Origin: Alysiella crassa DSM 2578
Lineage (GTDB): Bacteria; Pseudomonadota; Gammaproteobacteria; Burkholderiales; Neisseriaceae
Reading direction: 5' to 3'
DNA length: 37,069 bases
Assembly: GCF_000745955.1 (NCBI RefSeq)
Contig: NZ_JQKH01000015.1
Span: forward strand, 1 to 37,069
Position numbers and translations under genes: made by a program. This document shows positions 1 to 8,745 of this stretch, in pieces (within the stretch, counting starts at the first letter, position 1; each line of letters opens with the position of its first letter). Under the pieces are notes generated by a model. The model was not told the origin of the DNA, did not search any database, and saw nothing but the letters and a program-made list of their open reading frames with translations.

Positions 1-203
1 ACTTCCTTAAAAAACCGTTGGATACGGCGATAGGAAGAGGCGTTTGTTGCTTTGGCATCAGGGAAAAACATTGCCAATTTGCTCAAATTACAGGTCTGCC
101 GCATGGCAATGGTGCACAATAAATACACAAAAACAATAACGTGGCTCTTGTGCCATTTGAAAGTTTTGGTTACGATATGGGTAAGTTCGCTCAATTCAGT
201 CAT
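1..203 (-). CDS. IS4-family-like transposase, N-terminal fragment
   Basis: The reverse strand from ATG at 203 reads MTELSELTHIVTK and continues for about 67 codons to the window edge. A stretch of the type RQTCNLSKLAMFFPDA is followed by SSYRRIQRFFK, which resembles the N-terminal helical region of IS4-type transposases. The DDE catalytic domain lies outside the window, so activity cannot be judged. It differs from the right-hand copy at five nucleotides over the shared 199 nt, giving two substitutions (Asn/Ser and Ala/Thr near residue 58). The two are therefore separate real copies, not the same copy assembled twice. Confidence 0.75.
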   Translation of the reverse strand, partial: MTELSELTHIVTKTFKWHKSHVIVFVYLLCTIAMRQTCNLSKLAMFFPDAKATNASSYRRIQRFFKE

Positions 204-289
204 ATTGGATTAGTCGTGAGAAAATTAATACGATACCACTGAATTGATGCGGACTTCTTTTTTTATTGTACTTTTTTTGTCGTGTACTG
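1..289 (-). mobile_element. IS element, left copy (truncated by window edge)
   Basis: This is the 5' part of an insertion sequence whose transposase reads leftward out of the window. Its outer end is taken as the CAGTACACGACAA motif (reverse complement at 277-289), because the right-hand copy ends with the same motif. The 86-bp leader between this end and the transposase ATG is identical in the two copies. Just outside the end sits a DUS (292-304), also present beside the right copy. Assignment to the IS4 group rests on the encoded N-terminus. The exact IS boundary is an inference from the two-copy comparison. Confidence 0.8.
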
Positions 290-291
290 AA

Positions 292-304
292 AGGCAGCCT
301 GAAA
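292..304 (+). repeat. DNA uptake sequence (representative copy)
   Basis: AGGCAGCCTGAAA, the AG-kingDUS type 12-mer plus one base. It recurs throughout the window on both strands, often as near-palindromic TTTCAGG-C-W-G-CCTGAAA cores and often as converging pairs that form hairpins. In Neisseriaceae these motifs are bound by the ComP pilin and favour uptake of kin DNA. Other clear copies start near 312, 431, 577, 1441, 2759, 3549, 3739 and 4205. Confidence 0.9.
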
Positions 305-471
305 ATGGGTTTCAGGCTGCCTGAATGTATTTTTTGCAAAATAGTAGACGGAAAACTAGAAAGCTCGCCCTGTTTTTATTAAGCAAACCAGCGCAAGATG
401 AAACCATACACATCATACAAAAACGCATTCAGGCTGCCTGAAAAATAAAACCTTAATTTAATTGAATCAAA

Positions 472-1437
472 ATGTCGCAAAAAACCTTATACCTTATCGC
501 TTTCCTGCTTACCGCCATTTTGTTTATCGCCAGTTTATCGGTGGGCGTGGCGAGTTTTTCGTGGGCGCAACTATTTTCAGGCAGCCTGAACGACAGTTCG
601 CAAGTCATGCTGATTAGCCGCTTGCCGCGCACCTTTGCCATTGTGCTGACGGGCGCGTCCATGGCGGTGGCGGGCATGATTATGCAAATTTTGTTGAAAA
701 ACCGATTTGTGGAGCCGTCCATGGTGGGCGCGAGCCAAAGCGCGGCTTTGGGTTTGTTGCTGATGGCGTTGCTTGCGCCCAGCGCGGCTTTGATGTTGAA
801 AATGACTGTGGCGGCGGTGGCGGCAATGGTCGGCATGCTGATTTTCATGGCTTTGACGCGCAAACTGCCGCCGACCGCACAACTGCTTGTGCCTTTGGTC
901 GGGATTATTTTTGGTGGCGTGATTGAGAGCGTGGCGATGTTTATCGCCTACGAATTTGAAATGCTGCAACTGTTGAGCGTTTGGCAGAGCGGCGATTTTT
1001 CGGGCGTTTTGTTGGGGCGATACGAATTGTTGTGGCTGACGGGCATCATGGCGATTGTCGCGTATGTGATTGCCGACCAACTGACGATTGTCGGTTTGGG
1101 CGATTCGGTGGCGGCAAATTTGGGCTTGAACCGCAACGCGATTTTGTGGATTGGGCTGACCATTGTCGCGCTGATTACGTCTTTGGTGGTGGTAACGGTG
1201 GGCAATATTCCGTTTATTGGCTTGGTCGTGCCGAATATTGTGAGCCGTTTGCTGGGCGACAAATTGCGCGCGAGTTTGCCTGCGGTGGCGTTGTTGGGCG
1301 CGAGTTTGGTGTTGCTGTGCGATGTGATTGGGCGTGTGATTGTGTTTCCGTTTGAAATTCCCGTTTCTACCGTGTTTGGGGTATTGGGGACGGCATTGTT
1401 TTTGTTTTTATTGTTCAGGCAGCCTGCGCGTGGGTAA
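472..1437 (+). CDS. fetC: FecCD-family iron-siderophore ABC transporter permease (FetC/FatD-like)
   Basis: A 321-aa hydrophobic protein with the usual FecCD length and about nine to ten membrane segments. Family marks are SRLPRTFAIVLTGASMAVAGMI near residues 49-70 and the coupling region GNIPFIGLVVPNIVSRLLGD near 244-263, which contacts the ATPase. It should form the inner-membrane channel with the second permease at 2781 and the ATPase at 4245, importing ferric siderophore from the periplasm. In Neisseria the equivalent set is fetBCDE; the symbol is given by analogy. The start has only a weak ribosome site. A DUS is encoded near the N-terminus (SGSLN) and another overlaps the last codons (FRQPARG). 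No periplasmic binding protein gene precedes it: the 182 bp back to the IS show no coding sequence. Confidence 0.88.
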   Translation: MSQKTLYLIAFLLTAILFIASLSVGVASFSWAQLFSGSLNDSSQVMLISRLPRTFAIVLTGASMAVAGMIMQILLKNRFVEPSMVGASQSAALGLLLMALLAPSAALMLKMTVAAVAAMVGMLIFMALTRKLPPTAQLLVPLVGIIFGGVIESVAMFIAYEFEMLQLLSVWQSGDFSGVLLGRYELLWLTGIMAIVAYVIADQLTIVGLGDSVAANLGLNRNAILWIGLTIVALITSLVVVTVGNIPFIGLVVPNIVSRLLGDKLRASLPAVALLGASLVLLCDVIGRVIVFPFEIPVSTVFGVLGTALFLFLLFRQPARG

Positions 1438-1498
1438 ATTTCAGGCAGCCTGAAAATCCATACGCAAAATAAATTCAAAAAATGAAAAAAGTTTCAAG

Positions 1499-1504
1499 TA
1501 TAAT
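1499..1504 (+). promoter_or_regulatory. Possible -10 box upstream of the AAA_14 ATPase gene
   Basis: A perfect TATAAT lies about 35 bp before the ATG at 1540 in a very AT-rich stretch. No convincing -35 box is found at 16-18 bp spacing. It would give the inserted ATPase gene its own transcript inside the iron-transport operon. Weak evidence. Confidence 0.3.
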
Positions 1505-1539
1505 GAAAACTTTTCCAAATTATCCAAAAAATTTTCATT

Positions 1540-2751
1540 ATGAAAGAAGACATCATTTACCGCCAACGCTATTTAGAGCGCGTCCGCCCCTTTATTGGCA
1601 AAGCACTGATTAAAGTGTTTACAGGACAACGCCGCGTGGGAAAAAGCTATTTGCTCTTTCAAATTATGAAAGAAATTCAACTGGATAACCCACAAGCCAA
1701 CATCATCTACATCAACAAAGAAGATTTGGCATTTTCCCACATCAAAACCGCGCCAGAATTAGCCGAATATGTCTTGGCAAACAAAAAAGCGGGGCAAATC
1801 AATTATGTTTTTATTGATGAAATTCAAGAAATTGGCGAATTTGAAATTGCCTTGCGCTCGCTGCTCTTGGACGAAGAATTGGATTTGTACTGTACAGGCA
1901 GCAACGCGCATTTACTCTCACGCGACATCGCGGGTGCGTTGAGCGGTCGTGCGATAGAAATTCATGTGCATTCATTGTCTTACGCTGAATTTTTGCAATT
2001 TATGCAGCAAGACGACAGCGACAAAGCCATGGCGCAATTTTTAAAATATGGCGGTTTGCCCTATCTAAAAGACTTGCCAAAACAAGATGATATTGTGTTT
2101 GAATATTTACGCAATATTTATTCAACCATTGCCGTGCGCGACATCGTCCACCGCTACGCCTTACGCAACGTGCAATTTTTGGAGCAATTAACGCAATTTT
2201 TAGCCAGCAATATTGGCAATTTATTTTCCGCCAAAAAAATCAGCGACTTCCTGAAATCACAACGCATTTCCGCCAGCACCACGCAAGTGCAAAACTACGC
2301 CGAATATTTGGAAAACGCCTTTTTGATTTACAAAGTAAAGCGGTATGATATTGAAGGAAAACGAATTTTTGAAATTGGCGAAAAATATTATTTTGAAGAT
2401 TTGGGTTTGCGCAACGCGCTCATCGGCTACCGCGCCCAAGACCGCGGCAAATTATTGGAAAACGCCATTTTCAATCATCTGCAAATCGCAGGATACGATG
2501 TCAAAATTGGCGGATTAAATAGCCAAGAAATTGATTTTGTAGCAGAAAAAAATGGCGAACGCATTTATGTGCAAGCCACACTCACGATTAACGAAGAAAA
2601 AACGCTGGAACGTGAATTTGGTAATTTATTGAAAATTCAAGATAATTATCCAAAATATGTGGTAACAATGGACGAATTTGACGGCAACACGTTTCAAGGC
2701 ATTAACTGTTTGAGTTTGCGCGATTTTTTATTGAAATTGGATCGCGAATAA
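1540..2751 (+). CDS. AAA_14 / DUF4143 family ATP-binding protein
   Basis: A 403-aa protein with an N-terminal AAA_14 P-loop domain: Walker A GQRRVGKS at residues 29-36, Walker B YVFIDEIQ at 89-96 and a sensor-like CTGSNAHLLS around 118-127. The C-terminal half is of DUF4143 type and ends in a fold with IDFVAEKNGERIYVQ, which resembles restriction-endonuclease-like DUF4143 tails. Function of the family is poorly known; members are scattered by horizontal transfer. It sits between the two permease genes of a siderophore importer, where it has no obvious role, and its codon use is more AT-rich than the permeases on either side. It has its own possible -10 box and ends 29 bp before the second permease with a DUS between. 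Family assignment is firm; role unknown. Confidence 0.88.
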   Translation: MKEDIIYRQRYLERVRPFIGKALIKVFTGQRRVGKSYLLFQIMKEIQLDNPQANIIYINKEDLAFSHIKTAPELAEYVLANKKAGQINYVFIDEIQEIGEFEIALRSLLLDEELDLYCTGSNAHLLSRDIAGALSGRAIEIHVHSLSYAEFLQFMQQDDSDKAMAQFLKYGGLPYLKDLPKQDDIVFEYLRNIYSTIAVRDIVHRYALRNVQFLEQLTQFLASNIGNLFSAKKISDFLKSQRISASTTQVQNYAEYLENAFLIYKVKRYDIEGKRIFEIGEKYYFEDLGLRNALIGYRAQDRGKLLENAIFNHLQIAGYDVKIGGLNSQEIDFVAEKNGERIYVQATLTINEEKTLEREFGNLLKIQDNYPKYVVTMDEFDGNTFQGINCLSLRDFLLKLDRE

Positions 2752-2780
2752 ATGTTTTCAGGCAGCCTGAAAGAAAAATT

Positions 2781-3734
2781 ATGACAACAGACATCAAAAA
2801 AATCATCATTTTAACCCTTTTGCTGCTGATTTCCTGCGCCGCCTTTTTGGTGTGGAACGCACAGGGCAACTGGGATTTTGTTCTGCCACTTCGCGCAAAA
2901 AAACTGGGGGCTTTGCTGCTGGTGGCGTATTCGGTGGGCGTGTCCACGCTGCTGTTTCAGACTTTGACCAACAATCCCATACTCACGCCGTCCGTGTTGG
3001 GCTTTGACACGCTGTACATTTTTTTGCAAACGCTGCTGGTGGTGCTGCTCGGTAGTGTGGGCTACACGCAACTGCCTTTGACGGGCAAATTTTTCTTGGA
3101 ATTGGCGGTGATGATGGGGGCTTCGGTGCTGCTGTTTCAAATGCTGCTGCGGCAAGGTGGACGCGATTTGACACGCATGATTTTGATTGGCGTGATTTTT
3201 GGCGTACTGTTTCGCAGCGTGTCCAGCCTGTTGCAGCGCATGATTGACCCCGAAGAATTTGCCGTTGCCCAAGCCAACACATTCGCCAGTTTCAACACCG
3301 TGAACACCAATTTGCTGCTGGTGAGTGGCGCATTGGTGGCGTTGAGTGGCACATTTTTGTGGCGAGAGCGACACCGTTTGGACGTGCATTTGCTGGGACG
3401 CGACCAAGTCATCAATTTGGGCATTGATTATTCCAGACACACTTTGCTGATTTTATTGTGGATTTCCGCATTGGTGGCGACGGCAACTGCTGCCGTTGGA
3501 CCTGTCAGTTTTTTCGGATTATTGGTTTGCGCGCTGGCAAATTACGTTTCAGGCAGCCTGAAACATTCGGTGCGTTTGCCGATGGTGTTTTTGCTGGCAG
3601 CGATTATGCTGGTGGGCGGTCAAGCCATTTTTGAACACGCGCTGGGCATGAAAGCCGTGTTGAGCGTGGTGGTGGAATTTGCGGGCGGCTTGGTGTTTTT
3701 GTGGTTGGTGTTGGGGAAACGCAAGGTGTTGTGA
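2781..3734 (+). CDS. fetD: FecCD-family iron-siderophore ABC transporter permease (FetD/FatC-like)
   Basis: A 317-aa polytopic membrane protein with the FecCD layout: N-terminal TM anchor, LLLVAYSVGVSTLLFQTLTNNPILTPSVLGFD near residues 44-75, and the ATPase-contact region VGPVSFFGLLVCALANYVSG near 233-252. It is the partner permease of the gene at 472, giving the heterodimeric channel typical of the Fat/Vct/Fet branch, where two distinct permeases are used. A DUS is encoded inside the coupling region as SGSLK. It is followed after 30 bp by a lipoprotein gene and then the ATPase gene. Substrate (catecholate or other siderophore) cannot be told from the sequence. Confidence 0.88.
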   Translation: MTTDIKKIIILTLLLLISCAAFLVWNAQGNWDFVLPLRAKKLGALLLVAYSVGVSTLLFQTLTNNPILTPSVLGFDTLYIFLQTLLVVLLGSVGYTQLPLTGKFFLELAVMMGASVLLFQMLLRQGGRDLTRMILIGVIFGVLFRSVSSLLQRMIDPEEFAVAQANTFASFNTVNTNLLLVSGALVALSGTFLWRERHRLDVHLLGRDQVINLGIDYSRHTLLILLWISALVATATAAVGPVSFFGLLVCALANYVSGSLKHSVRLPMVFLLAAIMLVGGQAIFEHALGMKAVLSVVVEFAGGLVFLWLVLGKRKVL

Positions 3735-3764
3735 TTTTTCAGGCTGCCTGAAAAAGGAAAATAC

Positions 3765-4226
3765 ATGAAAATCAAATTTTTACCTATTTTATTGATAAGC
3801 CTATTGACTGCCTGCCCAAATACCGCGCCCAACAACAATGCAGCCTTATTGAGCCAATTAAAAGTGGAACACATCAACCGTTTAGCGAACAATATTCATC
3901 TGCGAAACATGGCGATTGAAAACAAGGCAGACGCACTTTTGCCACTTTTGGACAGGGAAATCAGCCAAAATTTCGCTCTACTTCAAGCGCATGAAACGGC
4001 TTTTTCGCAAATTGAATATCCCGAATTGGGCGAGTATGCGATTGATTTAAAACAACAACGACAAAAACTCGCTTGTGCCATACAAAAATCGTATGCCAAA
4101 CATGAATTGGTTTGGGATAATTCCACCGCGCACAGCGATGAGCGAAATGCCGAAGTCAAACAAAATTACTTACAACAAATCCAAACATATTGCGAACAAG
4201 ATGTTTCAGGCAGCCTGAATAAATGA
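3765..4226 (+). CDS. Small lipoprotein of unknown function in the iron-transport operon
   Basis: A 153-aa protein with a clear lipoprotein signal: hydrophobic stretch then LLTAC, lipidated Cys at residue 17. The mature part is mostly helical and polar, with no family I recognise. The last residues VSGSLNK are encoded by a DUS that overlaps the stop codon, so the C-terminus may have been created by DUS insertion. A good ribosome site (AAGGA) precedes the ATG. It lies 30 bp after the second permease and 18 bp before the ATPase gene, so it is probably co-transcribed with them. It might be an accessory factor for the importer, but it does not look like a siderophore-binding protein (too short, no FhuD/BtuF features). 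Confidence 0.7.
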   Translation: MKIKFLPILLISLLTACPNTAPNNNAALLSQLKVEHINRLANNIHLRNMAIENKADALLPLLDREISQNFALLQAHETAFSQIEYPELGEYAIDLKQQRQKLACAIQKSYAKHELVWDNSTAHSDERNAEVKQNYLQQIQTYCEQDVSGSLNK

Positions 4227-4244
4227 AATTGGAAAAAAAATAAA

Positions 4245-5003
4245 ATGATAGAAATCAAAAACATCTCCCACAAAATTGGCGAACAAACCATTTTAAATAA
4301 TGTCTCGCTGAACATTCCACAAGGCGGCATTACCGCACTCATCGGCGCAAACGGCGCAGGAAAATCCACGTTGCTGTCGTTTATGGCGCGCTTGCAACCG
4401 CTTGTTTCAGGCAGCATTGCCTACAACGGGCGCGATTTAGCCAGCACGCCCACCACCGAAGTCGCCAAAATCCTGTCCATTTTGACACAGGAAAATAGCA
4501 TACACAGCCGCATTTCCGTGCGCGATTTGCTGATGTTCGGGCGTTACCCACATCATCAAGGGCGCCCGACCGAACACGATAAAGAATTGGTGGAAAAAGC
4601 GATTATGCAATTTCAGCTTGAAGCGTTTGCCAACCGTTATCTTACAGAATTGTCGGGTGGACAACGCCAACGCGCTCTGATTGCAATGGTGTTTTGCCAA
4701 TCCACCGAATTTGTGTTGTTAGATGAACCGCTTAATAATTTGGATATGTATTACGCGCGTAATTTAATGCAACTTTTGCGCCACATCACTCATGACCACA
4801 ATCGCACAACGGTGGTGGTGTTGCACGACATCAACCAAGCCGCCGCCTACGCCGACCACATTGTTGCCATGCAAAAAGGCGAAGTGAAATTTCAAGGCTC
4901 GCCCGAAGAAGTGTTTACCGTAGAAAACATCAAAACTTTGTTTGATATGGACGTGGACATTTTGGATTACAAGGGCAAAAAATTGATTGTGCATCATGTG
5001 TGA
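4245..5003 (+). CDS. fetE: Iron-siderophore ABC transporter ATP-binding protein (FetE/FatE-like)
   Basis: A 252-aa ABC ATPase of normal length for the FepC/FecE family. Visible motifs are Walker A GANGAGKST at 34-42, signature LSGGQRQ at 136-142, Walker B FVLLDEP at 156-162, and the H-loop VVLHDINQAAAYADHI near 191-206. It should power the two FecCD permeases encoded upstream. It closes the importer gene set, after which a promoter-like sequence and a MITE mark the next unit. Confidence 0.92.
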   Translation: MIEIKNISHKIGEQTILNNVSLNIPQGGITALIGANGAGKSTLLSFMARLQPLVSGSIAYNGRDLASTPTTEVAKILSILTQENSIHSRISVRDLLMFGRYPHHQGRPTEHDKELVEKAIMQFQLEAFANRYLTELSGGQRQRALIAMVFCQSTEFVLLDEPLNNLDMYYARNLMQLLRHITHDHNRTTVVVLHDINQAAAYADHIVAMQKGEVKFQGSPEEVFTVENIKTLFDMDVDILDYKGKKLIVHHV

Positions 5004-5005
5004 AA

Positions 5006-5034
5006 TTGGGCAAAACCCGAAAATTGGTTATAAT
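5006..5034 (+). promoter_or_regulatory. Putative sigma-70 promoter for the mip-type gene
   Basis: TTGGGC at 5006-5011, a 17-bp spacer, and a perfect TATAAT at 5029-5034. The predicted start of transcription (about 5041) lies just before the MITE at 5061-5165, so the element would form most of the 5' leader of the gene starting at 5212. The -35 box matches consensus only partly. Confidence 0.45.
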
Positions 5035-5060
5035 GCCAATTTGGTTTTCAGGCAGCCTTA

Positions 5061-5165
5061 CAGTACACGACAAAAATCTTTCAGGCTGCCTGCAACCTGT
5101 TCCCTCCCACACTGGCGGGGGAGGGGACAGATGGTTGGTAAAATTAAAAAAATTGTCGTGTACTG
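5061..5165. repeat. MITE-like element with IS-type ends (copy 1)
   Basis: A 105-bp segment bounded by perfect inverted repeats CAGTACACGACAA (5061-5073) and its complement (5153-5165). It is flanked on both sides by TA, consistent with a 2-bp target duplication, and outside that by opposing DUS. It holds a GC-rich stretch and an internal DUS but no ORF of note. The terminal 13-mer is the same as the outer end of the IS copies at the window edges. Confidence 0.75.
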
Positions 5166-5211
5166 TAAGGCAGCCTGAAAATATGTTTTAAACTTCACAA
5201 CAGGAATTACC

Positions 5212-6018
5212 ATGAAAAAATTATCTTTGACCATTTTAGCAGCAAGTATCTTCACTTTGGCGGCTTGCCAACAAGCCACGACAAACAGCGCGGCTTCAGG
5301 CGCAGCGGCTGCTGCTTCGGGTGCCGTACCTGCGGGTTTGGAAACGCAAACCAAGCAAGTGAGCTACACACTTGGTCAACAAATGGGCGAACAATTATTG
5401 CAATTGAAAAACAATGGCGGCGAAATTGACGTAAAAGTATTAGCAGAAGGCATTCAAGACAAATTAGATGGCAAACCCAGCAAAATGACCGAAGCGCAAA
5501 CTGAAGTCGCCATGAAAGCCTTTATGGAAACCATGACCGAAAAAGCCAAGAAAAAAGCCGAAGAATCACAAGCTGCTGGCGACAAATTCTTGACGGAAAA
5601 CAAAAGCAAAGAAGGCGTAAAAACCACCGCTTCGGGTTTACAATACAAAGTGAACAAAGAAGGTACAGGCGCGTCTCCCGCATTGGGCGATGGCGTGATG
5701 GTGGAATACACAGGCAAATTAATTGACGGCACAGAATTTGACAGCACCAAACAACAAGGTGGCGAACCACTTGCCGTGCCTTTGACGGGCAATTCGGTGA
5801 TTCCAGGTTGGACAGAAGGCTTGCAATTGATGAAAGAAGGTGGCGAATACACTTTGTATGTACCAGCGAAATTGGCGTACGGCACGATGTCGCCGAGTCC
5901 GAAAATTCCTGCCAACTCGGTTTTGGTGTTTGACATGAAAATCGTGAAAGTGGAAAAAGGCGTGGTAAAAGACCAAGTCGTTAAAGTGCCACAAGGCGGT
6001 AAAGAAAATAAAAAATAA
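5212..6018 (+). CDS. mip: FKBP-type peptidyl-prolyl isomerase lipoprotein (Mip/FkpA-like)
   Basis: A 268-aa outer-membrane/periplasmic foldase. The signal peptide ends in a lipobox LAAC with Cys19, followed by an Ala/Ser-rich linker. The N-terminal dimerisation region (about 45-130; VSYTLGQQMGEQL) is typical of Mip/FkpA. The FKBP catalytic domain (about 140-250) has VEYTGKLIDGTEFDST, VIPGWTEGLQLMKEGG and IPANSVLVFDMKI. The Lys-rich tail KENKK is the C-terminus. It should catalyse proline isomerisation and chaperone envelope proteins; in Neisseria Mip is surface-exposed and aids survival in host cells. Ribosome site CAGGAA precedes the ATG. Monocistronic: MITE-type elements lie on both sides. 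Confidence 0.92.
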   Translation: MKKLSLTILAASIFTLAACQQATTNSAASGAAAAASGAVPAGLETQTKQVSYTLGQQMGEQLLQLKNNGGEIDVKVLAEGIQDKLDGKPSKMTEAQTEVAMKAFMETMTEKAKKKAEESQAAGDKFLTENKSKEGVKTTASGLQYKVNKEGTGASPALGDGVMVEYTGKLIDGTEFDSTKQQGGEPLAVPLTGNSVIPGWTEGLQLMKEGGEYTLYVPAKLAYGTMSPSPKIPANSVLVFDMKIVKVEKGVVKDQVVKVPQGGKENKK

Positions 6019-6056
6019 TTGAAAAATAAATGGAGTAGGGTGGGCATCAATCCACT

Positions 6057-6252
6057 CAGTACACGACAAAAATCTTTCAGGCTGCCTGTAACCTGTCCCC
6101 TCTCCCGCTTGCGGGGGAGGGTTAGGGTGGGGGTTCGTTGATTTTCAAGACAATTAATTTATTCCACAAATTTTCCCCCACCCTAGCCCTCCCCCGTTGG
6201 AGACGGGGGAGGGGATAGGTTTGTGGTTATTTCAAAAAATTGTCGTGTACTG
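6057..6252. repeat. MITE-like element with IS-type ends (copy 2), long hairpin
   Basis: Inverted repeats CAGTACACGACAA (6057-6069) and its complement (6240-6252) bound a 196-bp element. Its interior, about 6091-6222, is one long imperfect palindrome of C-rich and G-rich blocks (AACCTGTCCCC near 6089 pairing with GGGGATAGGTT near 6211; GGTGGGGG near 6127 pairing with CCCCCACCC near 6175). With flanks it fills the 301-bp gap between the mip-type gene and adk. No ORF is seen in it. Confidence 0.75.
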
Positions 6253-6265
6253 AAAGGCAGCCTGA

Positions 6266-6967
<702 letters not shown>

Positions 6968-6972
6968 TATTC

Positions 6973-7003
6973 AGGCAGCCTGAAACGTATTTTCAGGCTG
7001 CCT
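6973..7003 (+). terminator. DUS-pair hairpin after adk
   Basis: Converging DUS copies, arms 6973-6985 and 6991-7003 with a 5-nt loop, directly after the adk stop. This is the common neisserial arrangement in which paired DUS serve as a terminator stem. The T-tract is weak. Confidence 0.55.
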
Positions 7004-7028
7004 TCTGATTAATGGAAATTTAATTATC

Positions 7029-7607
7029 ATGAAAAATAAATTATTTATTTTACTTGCTTTATGCAGCAGTTTGGCTTATGCCGAGCCGCGCGATTTTGGT
7101 TTGGCAAAATTGCCCGATATGCCGAAAAACAGCGAATTTGCCGAAACCGCCAATGAATTGCCCGCCGTCCCCAACCCCAATCAGGGCGAATGGTTGGATT
7201 TGTATGTGAACGAAACCCACACAGGTAAACCGCGTATCTTATTGGACAGCCTGCATATTTTACCTGACCGAAGTGTGCGTTATTTGTTTAACAGCCGTTC
7301 CGCGAGCGGCTATGACAATGTTACCGCCGAAGGTTTGGTGTGCGCCGAAGGCATTTTCAACAGCGATGGCGCATTGCACAAAACCTTCGCCTACGCCGAT
7401 TTGGACAATCAACGTTGGATTATTGCCCGAAACGCCAAATGGCGCGTCATTGGCAGCAAACGCAATGCCGCCGACCCCGTACGCCGTGTGTTGTACGAAG
7501 TGATTTGCGCCAACAATAAAATTCTCAATGAAAAACAATTACGCCAATTATTGATTGAACAAGGCAGTACAGCACGTGAAAACCGCAATCAACGAAGCGG
7601 TAAATAA
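7029..7607 (+). CDS. CNP1-like family secreted protein
   Basis: A 192-aa exported protein. The signal peptide MKNKLFILLALCSSLAYA is followed by a likely signal peptidase I cut after Ala18. The mature domain has GEWLDLYVNETHTGKPRILLDSLHILPDRSVRYLF and the conserved region GLVCAEGIFNS, which I recognise as the CNP1-like (cryptic neisserial protein 1) family of betaproteobacteria. Two conserved Cys (in VCAEG and VICANN) could form a disulfide. Molecular function is not established. It is transcribed toward folD, from which it is separated by a DUS hairpin. Confidence 0.8.
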   Translation: MKNKLFILLALCSSLAYAEPRDFGLAKLPDMPKNSEFAETANELPAVPNPNQGEWLDLYVNETHTGKPRILLDSLHILPDRSVRYLFNSRSASGYDNVTAEGLVCAEGIFNSDGALHKTFAYADLDNQRWIIARNAKWRVIGSKRNAADPVRRVLYEVICANNKILNEKQLRQLLIEQGSTARENRNQRSGK

Positions 7608-7611
7608 TTTT

Positions 7612-7641
7612 AGGCAGCCTGAAAAATCTTTCAGGCTGCCT
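7612..7641. terminator. Bidirectional DUS-pair hairpin between CNP1-like gene and folD
   Basis: Perfect arms AGGCAGCCTGAAA (7612-7624) and TTTCAGGCTGCCT (7629-7641) with a 4-nt loop, located between two convergent genes. It can serve as terminator in both directions. Confidence 0.65.
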
Positions 7642-7648
7642 GTAAATA

Positions 7649-8500
7649 TTAATCGCGTAATTCCGCCGCTTCTAAAGTATTTTCCAATAAGCTCGCAATC
7701 GTCATTGGACCCACGCCACCAGGGACAGGCGTAATCATCGCTGCACGTTCCACCGCCACATCAAAATCCACGTCGCCGCACAAGGTGCCATTTTCCAAAC
7801 GATTAATGCCCACGTCCACCACAATCGCACCTTCTTTCAACCATTCGCCCTTAATCAATTTGGGCTTACCGACCGCCGCCACCACAATATCAGCCGCCGC
7901 CACTTCCTTGTCCAAATCATACGTGAAACGATGGCAAACCGTTGGTGTTGCCCCCGCCAACAACATTTCCAATGCCATAGGTCGCCCCACAATATTAGAC
8001 GCGCCCACAATGGTAACTTTTTTTCCTTTTACATCAATATTATATTCTTTTAATAAAGTCATAATCCCTTTTGGCGTACATGGGCGCATTAAAGGCATAC
8101 GTTGCGACAAACGCCCCATATTATAAGGATGGAAACCATCTACATCCTTGTCTGGATTGATTTTTTCCAGAATTTTTTGGCTATCCAAATGTGGGGGCAG
8201 GGGGAGTTGCACCAAAATCCCATCAACCGCCGCATTCTCATTCAATTTTTTGATTAAAGACAATAATTCATCTTCAGTCGTTTCATTAGGCAAATGGTAG
8301 GAAAAGGATTGAAAACCCACTTTTTCACACGCCATATTTTTATTGCGTACATAAACCGCGCTGGCGGGATTATCGCCAACCAAAATCACAGCCAAACCAG
8401 GTACGCGTAAACCTTGCGCCACGCGCTGCGCCACGCGTTCACGAATGGTGTTTAAGCATTTTTCGGAAACTTTTTTACCGTCAATTAATTGAGCCGTCAT
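7649..8500 (-). CDS. folD: Bifunctional methylenetetrahydrofolate dehydrogenase / cyclohydrolase
   Basis: FolD of 283 aa, interconverting 5,10-methylene-THF, methenyl-THF and 10-formyl-THF with NADP, supplying one-carbon units for purines and formyl-Met. Visible motifs are [14 protein letters not shown] containing the catalytic Lys, [25 protein letters not shown], the Rossmann [15 protein letters not shown] and the C-terminal [18 protein letters not shown]. The ATG at 8500 (MTAQLIDGK) is chosen because AAAGG lies about 10 nt upstream. An in-frame GTG three codons earlier has no ribosome site. Confidence 0.96.
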   Translation of the reverse strand: MTAQLIDGKKVSEKCLNTIRERVAQRVAQGLRVPGLAVILVGDNPASAVYVRNKNMACEKVGFQSFSYHLPNETTEDELLSLIKKLNENAAVDGILVQLPLPPHLDSQKILEKINPDKDVDGFHPYNMGRLSQRMPLMRPCTPKGIMTLLKEYNIDVKGKKVTIVGASNIVGRPMALEMLLAGATPTVCHRFTYDLDKEVAAADIVVAAVGKPKLIKGEWLKEGAIVVDVGINRLENGTLCGDVDFDVAVERAAMITPVPGGVGPMTIASLLENTLEAAELRD

Positions 8501-8745
8501 TTGGAGCACCTTTGTTAATGGGGAAAAATGTAATCTTTGTTAGGCGATATTTTAACATATTTCAGGCAGCCTGAAAGCTGGGCAAATCAGCACAAAAGCA
8601 CGAGAAATTCCCCGTTTCATGCGTATATATGAATTCCCATAATCAATATTATGTAAAATTATGTCAATATTGACGTGAAAATCGCCAAACATCCCCGCCC
8701 TATTTTGGGATTTTTGATGTTTGGCGCATTTTTGGATTGTGCAAA

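Noticed and set aside
577-1080. Minus-strand open frames inside the first permease gene
   Set aside because: They are shadows of a well-recognised FecCD gene with GC-biased codons; their products are low-complexity His/Gln/Arg-rich and have no ribosome site.
8501-8509. GTG start three codons upstream for folD
   Set aside because: No ribosome site precedes it; the ATG at 8500 has AAAGG at correct distance and gives the normal FolD N-terminus.
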